Below are positions 1-5,852 of a stretch of 13,082 bases of DNA, in pieces. Source of the stretch: Verrucomicrobiota bacterium (GTDB lineage: Bacteria; Verrucomicrobiota; Verrucomicrobiae; Chthoniobacterales; UBA10450); contig VBQB01000025.1 of NCBI GenBank assembly GCA_005887855.1, forward strand, positions 1-13,082, written 5' to 3'. The translations under genes were made by a program, and so were the position numbers. The stretch's first letter is position 1, and each line of letters starts with the position of its first letter. The notes beneath the pieces are model-generated. The model was given only the letters and a program-made list of their open reading frames with translations. It was not told the origin of the DNA and did not search any database.

Positions 1-11
1 CGGCCGGCGGG

Positions 12-57
12 GTCAAGGGTCGCCGGAGGCGACGAGCGCAGCGAACTTGCCCTTGAC
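12..57. repeat. Inverted repeat with nested hairpin at left edge
   Basis: GTCAAGGG (12-19) is matched by CCCTTGAC (50-57), a perfect 8-bp inverted repeat. Inside the left half of the loop is a smaller stem, TCGCC/GGCGA (20-24 with 28-32). No gene was recognised in 1-186. This could be a terminator, a dispersed palindromic repeat, or the edge of a neighbouring element cut by the window. There is no T-tract, so a classical rho-independent terminator is not supported. Confidence 0.35.
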
Positions 58-178
58 GCTGCCACCCGCCCGCGGAAAGTGGGCAGACCTGAAGCGTAAC
101 CATTCAGAGGCGGACAAAGGTTTCGCGGGTAGGAACTCGGCGAGAGCACGGGACCCGGTCGGAGCAACCGAACGACAT

Positions 179-199
179 AGCGCCAGTCAACTGGGCGCT
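179..199 (-). terminator. Possible hairpin at the end of the toxin gene
   Basis: AGCGCC (179-184) pairs with GGCGCT (194-199). The stem can be extended by AGT/ACT with a one-base bulge. The hairpin overlaps the toxin stop codon (187-189) at the 3' end of the minus-strand toxin-antitoxin operon, so it may stabilise or end the transcript. No run of T follows on the minus strand, so a rho-independent terminator is only a weak call. Confidence 0.25.
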
Positions 200-1008
200 T
201 TGAAGCCCTGGAGTCGACTCGAGAACACGCGGAAGAGCCTGTAGAGCTCGAGCCGGCGCGTGTCGTTATAAGCAACTCGCTTCTCCTCGGCGAGGATCTG
301 TTGGATGGGCCAGGCGTATTCGTCGTCGATCGAGGCGAGCACGGCGCGGACCGGGGCGAGCGATCCACGGCGAGCCAGGGCCGCGACTTCTTGACCGAGC
401 AGGTACGCCCCCGCCTCATCGTACGAGACAGGAGTTCCGTCCACTTCCAGCTCACCGATCTCGTAACGACGAGGGTCCGGTTCGCTGCCGTAGAGTTCGA
501 AGCAATGGACGATGTCGATGAGGTCGCGAACCCGCTCGGCCCTCCGGTCGTTGTAGGAGACGAACTTCAGCAGTATGCAGGCCGCTACTGAAGCCATCGG
601 AACGACAAGATCCCCAACCTGCTCCCGACGTGCGGATTCGAAGGCCTCCTCGAAGCCGCGAGTGCTCATTACTCGATCCTGCCCTGGCCATTCCAGGGCG
701 TCGCCGGGTGCGAGAGTTCTGCTGTAGGGGATCAAATCGAGCTCAGCCGGGCCATACTCGAGTCGGTGAGGCACGCGCGCTTGCCGGAAGCCCGCGCCGA
801 GTAAGCGCCGCTTCAGGTCCTCGTATTCTTCCCAACTCGTCGCGCGCACAACCACGTCAACATCGCGTGTCGTGCGACCCCCGGCCAAGCCGTAGCGCAT
901 GTCGATGAGGACGATGGGTACGGAGGCGCCGATCACCAGAACGCGATCAGGGCCGGCGATGTCCAGGAGCAGGCGCAGTGCCTCAAGAGCGGCGGGGTCA
1001 ATCGGCAT
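187..1008 (-). CDS. AbiEii-family nucleotidyltransferase toxin (type IV TA)
   Basis: A 273-residue protein of the DNA polymerase beta-like nucleotidyltransferase fold, as in AbiEii/AbiGii toxins of type IV toxin-antitoxin systems. Visible catalytic signature: a Gly-Ala-Ser loop at 27-29 (the GG/GS motif), the acidic pair D49-x-D51 in TTRDVDVVV, and a likely third metal ligand D91 in AELDLIPY. A later K-x(5)-NDRR-x(5)-RDLIDI stretch matches the Lys/Asp-containing helical part of the family. Known AbiEii-type toxins transfer nucleotides to RNA targets and slow growth, so phage-infected cells fail to support replication; the target here cannot be read from sequence. The ATG start lies within the 3' end of the antitoxin gene (11-bp overlap), which suggests translational coupling and dosage control by the upstream antitoxin. 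No strong Shine-Dalgarno sequence is visible before it. The catalytic residues look intact. The family call is firm; the toxic activity is inferred. Confidence 0.85.
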   Translation of the reverse strand: MPIDPAALEALRLLLDIAGPDRVLVIGASVPIVLIDMRYGLAGGRTTRDVDVVVRATSWEEYEDLKRRLLGAGFRQARVPHRLEYGPAELDLIPYSRTLAPGDALEWPGQDRVMSTRGFEEAFESARREQVGDLVVPMASVAACILLKFVSYNDRRAERVRDLIDIVHCFELYGSEPDPRRYEIGELEVDGTPVSYDEAGAYLLGQEVAALARRGSLAPVRAVLASIDDEYAWPIQQILAEEKRVAYNDTRRLELYRLFRVFSSRLQGFKAPS

Positions 1009-2074
1009 CGTCCGCCGCGAGTCGCTCTAGGTATTGTTCGTAGATGATGCGAGCCGTCTCGCGCTCACGCTCGCGTCCGGAATGCAGGAGCTCAGCGTAG
1101 ACGAGGAGTGGATGGGCCACCTGCTGCTCGCCGCCCATCGACCACGTGACAGCCGGACAGAACTTCCGGAGAATCGTGATCGGGCCCGTTGGCGACGGTA
1201 GCCAACGGAGTTCTTGGAGGACGCCCTTCGGCCAATCGGATACGAATGCGGTGAGGGTCTCCCCTCGGTAGTGGCGCGTGAACTCGTAGGCCCCGAGCCC
1301 GCCCGTCACTGCGGATTCGATCTGGCGCTGGCGCAGCGCTTCACGCAGGTGCTGCCAGTTCGCGGCTGGGTCCTTTTCAGGTGCGACGAAGACCCCGTGG
1401 AGCAGCTTCGGCCGCAGTTGCTCGCTGTAACCGGACACCCATCGTTCAAGCAGCTCCCGGCGGCGACCAAGACGCGACCCTGCGCGGCGGCGGGTGAGGT
1501 AACCCTTGCCTTTGAGCTCGTTCATGATGACGGCGATCGAGCCGAGCGCCACTCCGCTGTGAACAGCGAGCTCGCGATAGGGCATATCCGTAGCGGCGGG
1601 CTCGACCAGGAGAACGAACAGGACTTGCAAACCGCTCGGCATGAAAAGGCGCGCCGACCGTGACTCCGGCAATGTTCGAGGCCGCGCGCCCGATTTGAGG
1701 AGATGGAGCTTGGGTGGTCTGTGGATCAGCAGATTTCCTGCGGCATCTACGTAATCGACTTCTGCTTCTCTCAAGCGCTGGGCGTTTGCCGGCGAGACGT
1801 AGTCGGCGAACAGAATCGGCTTACGTTTGTCCCTCTGCCGCTGGACTCGTGGGAGGGTGAGAAGCAGCCAGTGGTCGAGCTTTGAGGGTGTCAGCTGCCG
1901 TTTCACGGCGCCGAAATAGGTGAACTGGCCGACGTCGGTCTCAAGGACGAGGCTGAGGTCAGCCGAGGGAGGCTCGCTGAAGCGCACGGGCGTGCGTATC
2001 GTAGCTTTCCTGATCCCCGGTAGCGCTTCGAGATGGCTACGGCACAGAGCGACGATATCAGGCTCGGATTGCAC
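998..2074 (-). CDS. AbiEi-family antitoxin with winged-helix domain (type IV TA)
   Basis: A 358-residue predicted antitoxin and transcriptional regulator for the overlapping AbiEii-like toxin. Residues 85-117 carry the pattern ADYVSP...LREAEVDYVDAAGN, which I recognise from the AbiEi-family antitoxin group. Residues about 147-197 read as a winged helix-turn-helix: a hydrophobic helix, then YRELAVHSGVALGSIAVIMN as the likely HTH and KGKGYLTRRR as the wing. The C-terminal half (about 200-358) is the likely toxin-neutralising part, by analogy with AbiEi, where the N-terminal wHTH binds DNA and the C-terminal domain counters the toxin. It starts with GTG at 2074-2072. This start is supported by a -10 box six bases upstream and by an inverted repeat in the promoter. 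It is first in a two-gene operon and probably autorepressed. Its length exceeds that of the short AbiEi antitoxins, as is usual for this YVSP/DAAGN subgroup. Confidence 0.82.
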   Translation of the reverse strand: MQSEPDIVALCRSHLEALPGIRKATIRTPVRFSEPPSADLSLVLETDVGQFTYFGAVKRQLTPSKLDHWLLLTLPRVQRQRDKRKPILFADYVSPANAQRLREAEVDYVDAAGNLLIHRPPKLHLLKSGARPRTLPESRSARLFMPSGLQVLFVLLVEPAATDMPYRELAVHSGVALGSIAVIMNELKGKGYLTRRRAGSRLGRRRELLERWVSGYSEQLRPKLLHGVFVAPEKDPAANWQHLREALRQRQIESAVTGGLGAYEFTRHYRGETLTAFVSDWPKGVLQELRWLPSPTGPITILRKFCPAVTWSMGGEQQVAHPLLVYAELLHSGRERERETARIIYEQYLERLAADDAD

Positions 2075-2080
2075 TCGTTC

Positions 2081-2109
2081 ACTATATCACGTTGTTCACT
2101 ATCGGTGAA
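2081..2109 (-). promoter_or_regulatory. Predicted leaderless promoter of the antitoxin-toxin operon
   Basis: On the minus strand TTCACC (2109-2104) and TATAGT (2086-2081) are separated by 17 bp, fitting -35 and -10 boxes (4 of 6 and 5 of 6 matches to the usual consensus). The -10 box is followed by GAACGA and then the GTG start at 2074. Transcription would therefore begin at or next to the start codon, and the mRNA would lack a Shine-Dalgarno sequence. No SD-like sequence is present, which agrees with this. Confidence 0.55.
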
Positions 2110-2112
2110 CAA
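2092..2112. promoter_or_regulatory. Predicted AbiEi operator (8-bp inverted repeat)
   Basis: TTGTTCAC (2092-2099) and GTGAACAA (2105-2112) form a perfect inverted repeat with spacer TATCG. It overlaps the -35 box and spacer of the promoter, the expected place for a repressor site. AbiEi antitoxins are known to bind inverted repeats in their own promoter and repress it. The half-site sequence GTTCACTAT recurs as a direct copy at 2077-2085, 17 bp from the copy at 2094-2102, next to the start codon. Confidence 0.6.
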
Positions 2113-2328
2113 ATCTATACGCTGAACTTTCGAGGGCCTGTCGAACCGGTCGCCGTCTGGGCGATCAAGGGAGGGATGAGCACCCTCGAAACGCCTCCTG
2201 CGCCTTCGAGGACAACCGACCGCACAGGCTCTTCTATCGTGCAAACTCAGAAGCACACAGATATCCTTTCGACCTGTTTTCATTCGGCGGAGACGCCCAG
2301 CGTCAAATCAGGGGCCCGGTCGAGTTCA

Positions 2329-2343
2329 TTCACGGTACGTGAA
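2329..2343. promoter_or_regulatory. Second AbiEi-like palindromic site
   Basis: TTCAC (2329-2333) and GTGAA (2339-2343) form an inverted repeat with a 5-bp spacer. The core half-site and the spacing are the same as in the operator at 2092-2112, and the right arm continues as GTGAACA in both. It lies just upstream of a -10-like TAATAT on the plus strand. It may let the antitoxin bind a second site or co-regulate the plus-strand operon; both are inferred. Confidence 0.4.
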
Positions 2344-2362
2344 CACGTCTAATATCTGAACA

Positions 2363-2446
2363 ATGTCGCTCCGAGAGGGAGATCCTTCACCAAAACGAAA
2401 CTCACCCGTCCTGCATATCTTCCTACTCGATCATTTCGGGGCGTAA
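2363..2446 (+). CDS. Possible 27-residue leaderless small ORF
   Basis: ATG at 2363 is preceded by TAATAT (2350-2355) and 7 nt, the same geometry as the antitoxin promoter. It opens a 27-codon frame ending in TAA at 2444-2446 (start MSLREGDPSPKRN, end FLLDHFGA). I recognise no family. The palindrome at 2329-2343 lies where a -35 box would be. It could be chance in a non-coding region; the promoter geometry is the only support. Confidence 0.18.
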   Translation: MSLREGDPSPKRNSPVLHIFLLDHFGA

Positions 2447-2554
2447 GCGCATCATTGGCAGCATCGATGTATCTGAATGTCGTCGCGATCTCGCGAGCGG
2501 AGTGACGCTGTACAAGATTCGACCAGTATCGGTCTTTCGTTGTAGCCTCGCCTC

Positions 2555-4210
2555 ATGGCGCTGAGCTTTCTGTTCCGTTTCCGCGATTTCATCGCACCGA
2601 CGATTGACGAGCACAAGGCCATCATCCGCGACCACACCTCATGCTGGTGGGGCTGGTGGAAGCGTCCGTCGGAAGATGACCGGCGCGACGTGTGGGACGC
2701 GCTCAACGAACTCGCGAGGCTAGAGTCACCTGTCGAGATCGGGCTTTTCGATTCGGGGCACGGCCGCGTCTATCCCGCCCGGGTCACCCAGGTCATTCCT
2801 CCTCGACGCGACGATCACGGGACTTCGATCGTCCCTCCCCTCCCGCCGGGAGATGAGGTCCTCGTTCCGACCTACTACCGGACTAGCCCGTTCAGTCGAG
2901 CCTGGATGCGTCTGTCTCACATCGATGAGCCAATACGCTTCTTCGGCGAGTACTCGTTCGAACGACTTCCGACGTTGCCCTATTACGCGCCCGCGACACT
3001 GTCGCGATTCGAAGGCAAGGTGATTGTCGCCGACGCCGAGCTCCGGGGGATGGACACCACCATTTGGCAGATTCGGCCTAGCCGCGCCGACGATCGCCAC
3101 GAGACGATTATCCTGAGCGTGCCCGGAGTCGCGAGTCCCATCAGCAACGCGCCGATTCTCACGAAATCATCCCGGATCCTGCATGTCACTGACCCGCACT
3201 TCGCCGTAGGTGCGCATCGGGAGCAACATGGCTGGCGCCTCGAGAGCGAACCAAACGACGGCCGTCGCACACTCGCAGAAGCAATCCAACAAGCTGTGCC
3301 ACCCCCTATCGGCCTGATTCTCGTTACGGGTGATCTCACATTCATTGGGCTGCCTGCCGAATTCACCGAGGCGAGAATCTCGCTGCTGAAGCTGCTCGGC
3401 ATCTACGACCTGGACGCAGGCTCCCTTATCGTCATTCCCGGGAACCATGACATCAAATGGACGCAGGAGGACGCCTATGATGAGTCAGCCCGAGTAACTA
3501 TCGCCCCGGCGGCGGCAAAGGAAAACTACCGACGCTTCTATCGCGACCTTTTCTTCCATGATCCGAACGAAGATCTCTCGATGGGGCGTCGCTTCGTGAC
3601 ACCTTCGGGTCTCGTCCTGGAGATCTGCGCGGTTAACTCAAGCTCGCTCGAGACCGGACGACACTTTCTGGCAGGCATGGGCAGAGTTCAGGAGCATGCC
3701 TTCGTCGCTGTTGCCAACGCCCTCGGCTGGGCTGCACAGCCTGGCCTCTCGCTTCGTCTATTGGCCCTACACCATCACCTCATGCTCACCGAAGACCTCG
3801 AACCGGAAGCCAGCTATTATAAAGGCTTCGGTATCGCGATCGATGCACCGCGAATTCTGCGTCTCGCTGCCACTCATGGCGTTCAACTCGCCCTCCACGG
3901 CCACAAGCACCGCGCATTTATCGGACGTTCAAGCATCTATGAGTTACCTGAGTACGCTCAGCCGCAATACGAGCGCGGCGTAATTTCGATCGTCGGTGGT
4001 GGGAGTGCGGGGTCGACGGACGTACCACATGACAGCAATTATCTGAATGTGATCGAGACCGAGAGCGCAGGCCTCACGCTCAAGATCCTCCGGGCTCAGA
4101 ACCGGGGCGCCTTCCAGCCAATGCAGGCGTGGAAAGCCGGTCTCGAATTGGACGGCACGCTGAAGCGACTCGTCCTAGCGGACTGGCGTCGACTCGCTGA
4201 GGCGCAGTAA
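2555..4210 (+). CDS. Calcineurin-like metallophosphoesterase with novel N-terminal domain
   Basis: A 551-residue predicted dinuclear-metal phosphoesterase. Residues about 205-500 carry the whole calcineurin-like signature: D213-x-H215 in TDPHF, G259-D260 in TGDLT, G296-N-H-D299, the histidine run 406-408 in LALHHH, and H448-G-H-K-H452. The active site therefore looks intact. Members cleave phosphodiesters or phosphomonoesters in nucleotides, nucleic acids or proteins; the substrate here is unknown. Residues 1 to about 200 form a separate domain that I cannot name, with a striking Trp cluster (W31, W32, W34, W35) followed by KRPSEDD, and a Pro-rich stretch near 80-100. No signal peptide or membrane helix is seen, so it is likely cytosolic. 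It is the first gene of a plus-strand operon; its TAA shares a base with the ATG of the HAD gene (TAATG), implying coupled translation. The ATG at 2555 has no clear SD. A TAGCCT six bases upstream could be a leaderless -10 box. Confidence 0.85.
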   Translation: MALSFLFRFRDFIAPTIDEHKAIIRDHTSCWWGWWKRPSEDDRRDVWDALNELARLESPVEIGLFDSGHGRVYPARVTQVIPPRRDDHGTSIVPPLPPGDEVLVPTYYRTSPFSRAWMRLSHIDEPIRFFGEYSFERLPTLPYYAPATLSRFEGKVIVADAELRGMDTTIWQIRPSRADDRHETIILSVPGVASPISNAPILTKSSRILHVTDPHFAVGAHREQHGWRLESEPNDGRRTLAEAIQQAVPPPIGLILVTGDLTFIGLPAEFTEARISLLKLLGIYDLDAGSLIVIPGNHDIKWTQEDAYDESARVTIAPAAAKENYRRFYRDLFFHDPNEDLSMGRRFVTPSGLVLEICAVNSSSLETGRHFLAGMGRVQEHAFVAVANALGWAAQPGLSLRLLALHHHLMLTEDLEPEASYYKGFGIAIDAPRILRLAATHGVQLALHGHKHRAFIGRSSIYELPEYAQPQYERGVISIVGGGSAGSTDVPHDSNYLNVIETESAGLTLKILRAQNRGAFQPMQAWKAGLELDGTLKRLVLADWRRLAEAQ

Positions 4211-5109
4211 TGCCGACCGATGTCAGACGTGTGAGGCTTTTGATCACCGACCTCGACAATACACTCTACGACTGGGTTTCATCGTTTGTCCCAGCATTTT
4301 ATGAGATGGTCCGCGTTGCCGCTGGGCTCCTGGATGTCCGTGAAGAGCAGCTTCTCGACGACCTACGAGTCGTCCATCAGCGATATCGAAACTCGGAACA
4401 GCCCTTCGCGCTCCTCGAGACGGCGTCCGTTCAAACGCGCCTCGGCATGATGACAAGAGCAGATCAGGCCAGGGCTCTCGATCCAGCATTCCATGTCTTC
4501 AACGCTGCTCGTCGTAAGCATCTACGCTCGTACCCCGGCGTTATTGCGACACTGGAGTGCATCCGAAAAACAGGATGCGCTGTGGTAGCTCACACCGAGG
4601 CCGTGGTGGAAAACATCATTTATCGGCTCGACGCGCTCGACCTCCTAAGATATCTCGACCGCGTGTATGCGCCTGAAGGAGTCGGCATCGTGCACCCGTT
4701 TCCCGAGCAGCTGGCGCGCTTCAACTCGGCCAAGCAAAAGCTCCGCGCCTTGCCAGCTACCCACCGTAAGCCCGAGCCGACCGTCGTGGATGACATCTGC
4801 CATGATTTCTCTGTCGCATCGTCGGAGACTGTTTACGTCGGCGACAGCCTGTCGCGTGACGTGCTAATGGCTAAGCTCGCCGGCGCGATCGCTGCTCATG
4901 CCGAATACGGAACACGCCGAGACGCCCAACTGTGGCAGCAACTCGTTCGGGTCACACACTGGACCGAAGAAGACGTCCAGCGCGAGCGCAACCTTCAGGC
5001 CCAATCAATGGACGTCGCGCCCGATCTAGTGCTGGGAGAGTTTTCCGACCTACTTAGACCCTATAGAACACCAAACGGCTCTACTCGACTCGAGTTCGTC
5101 TCTCACTGA
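4210..5109 (+). CDS. HAD-superfamily hydrolase
   Basis: A 299-residue haloacid dehalogenase-superfamily phosphohydrolase with all four motifs visible. Motif I is D14-L-D16-N-T-L-Y near the N-terminus (nucleophile D14, acid/base D16). Motif II is T129 in VVAHTEA. Motif III is K187 in THRKPEP. Motif IV is G211-D212-S in YVGDSLSRDV, with D217 as the second acidic residue. The helical stretch of about 80 residues between motif I and the Tyr-Pro-Gly near 98-100 is a C1-type cap, as in phosphoglycolate phosphatase-like and nucleotidase-like HADs. Substrate unknown; a small phosphorylated metabolite or nucleotide is the family norm. It begins on the stop codon of the metallophosphoesterase (TAATG) and is followed by the exonuclease-like frame, so the three probably act in one pathway. 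The C-terminal 40 residues lie beyond the catalytic fold, and the last coding bases overlap the open frame of the exonuclease. Confidence 0.85.
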   Translation: MPTDVRRVRLLITDLDNTLYDWVSSFVPAFYEMVRVAAGLLDVREEQLLDDLRVVHQRYRNSEQPFALLETASVQTRLGMMTRADQARALDPAFHVFNAARRKHLRSYPGVIATLECIRKTGCAVVAHTEAVVENIIYRLDALDLLRYLDRVYAPEGVGIVHPFPEQLARFNSAKQKLRALPATHRKPEPTVVDDICHDFSVASSETVYVGDSLSRDVLMAKLAGAIAAHAEYGTRRDAQLWQQLVRVTHWTEEDVQRERNLQAQSMDVAPDLVLGEFSDLLRPYRTPNGSTRLEFVSH

Positions 5110-5221
5110 CAAGTTTTCACGACGCCAAGAACTCCGAAGGCTCGTCAGTGTCGGAGCCCTCGATTTCTCCCAGCCATCCAACCAGTTCTACCGAGAGTGC
5201 CGAATCTGGGCTGGGGCTGAA

Positions 5222-5692
5222 GTGGACAAAGCAGCCTTACAGGTCAACGGCTTCACCGAGGCCTCCATCCGTGACCCGGGCAAACCTAGCCTCGAGGCTT
5301 TGCTCATCCAGTTCTGGCAATGGCTCCAAACCGTAGACGAGAGAACCATCGCCGGCGAGAATCCGTCGTTCGACCGCGATTTCTTGCTGGCATCTGCGGA
5401 ACGTTACACGATGGACTTTCAACTCGGTTACAGAACCGTGGATCTCCACTCTCTTTGCTATTGCGATCACCTCAGGCGCGGCATCGCGCCTCCGATTAAG
5501 AACGGACGTTCAGATCTGAATCTTGATCGCATACTGGCGCACTTGGGGCTGCCTGCGGAGCCGACACCCCACCATGCGATGGTCGGCGCAAAGCTAGAGG
5601 CCGAGGCTTTTTCTAGACTCGTCAGGGGTGAGGGACTCCTAGAGGAGTTCGCTGGGAAACAGACGCCCAACGGTGTCGGAGGCCGTGATTGA
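5222..5692 (+). CDS. DEDDh 3'-5' exonuclease-like protein, 5' end missing or decayed
   Basis: From GTG 5222 this encodes 156 residues resembling the DnaQ/RNase T-type exonuclease fold. Visible motifs are VNGFTE (8-13), ExoII AGENPSFDRDFL with N47 and D51, the TVDLHSLCY helix, and ExoIII PHHAMVGAKLEAEAF with H117. The frame stays open upstream to 5030 and clearly codes for more of the fold (LVSVGALDF, then NQFYRECRIWAGAE, at about 5141-5221), so GTG 5222 is not the true beginning of the domain. Yet no ATG, GTG or TTG occurs in that frame between the stop at 5027-5029 and 5222. Where ExoI (D-x-E) is expected, the frame reads LLDSSSSLT (about 5081-5107), with D but no E. ExoIII has G122 where Asp is usual. 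Options: a pseudogene, a product of frameshifting from the overlapping HAD gene, or a sequence error. Related full proteins degrade single-stranded DNA or RNA from the 3' end. Confidence 0.6.
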   Translation: MDKAALQVNGFTEASIRDPGKPSLEALLIQFWQWLQTVDERTIAGENPSFDRDFLLASAERYTMDFQLGYRTVDLHSLCYCDHLRRGIAPPIKNGRSDLNLDRILAHLGLPAEPTPHHAMVGAKLEAEAFSRLVRGEGLLEEFAGKQTPNGVGGRD

Positions 5693-5852
5693 AATACGTT
5701 TGTCTTATTCCGATCCGAGCGATGATGCGGCCGCCCGCTGCGGAGCGTGCGAGCAGGCAGCACCGGTGACGCTCGCTACGTACAGATGCAGAGGGCAGTC
5801 GCCGTAGAGTCGTCGAGGACCGTCGACGTTCCAGCCTCTCTGGCCGAACAGA
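5693..5852. other. Convergent intergenic gap with weak stem-loop
   Basis: The plus-strand phosphoesterase operon and the minus-strand methyltransferase operon end towards each other across 160 bp. No gene is seen. GCGAGC (5749-5754) pairs with GCTCGC (5771-5776), and the overlapping GAGCGT (5743-5748) pairs with ACGCTC (5769-5774). Either stem could serve as a bidirectional terminator, but no T-tract accompanies it. Confidence 0.3.

Larger units (their letters stand above)
2113..2554. other. Intergenic region between AbiE pair and phosphoesterase operon
   Basis: This 442-bp divergent region has no recognised protein gene. It holds a second palindrome like the antitoxin operator (2329-2343), a -10-like TAATAT (2350-2355) followed by a 27-codon ORF (2363-2446), and, just before the phosphoesterase ATG, a TAGCCT at 2543-2548. 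Other short frames here look random. No strong SD sequence is visible before 2555. Confidence 0.5.

Noticed and set aside
1214..1663. 149-residue plus-strand frame
   Set aside because: Antisense shadow of the AbiEi antitoxin; no motif, and the minus-strand frame has clear family signatures.
2092..2352. 86-residue plus-strand frame in the divergent region
   Set aside because: It begins inside the operator palindrome, has random composition and no RBS.
2423..2706. Minus-strand frames of 70-84 residues upstream of the phosphoesterase
   Set aside because: Low-complexity Arg/Ser shadows overlapping the true gene start.
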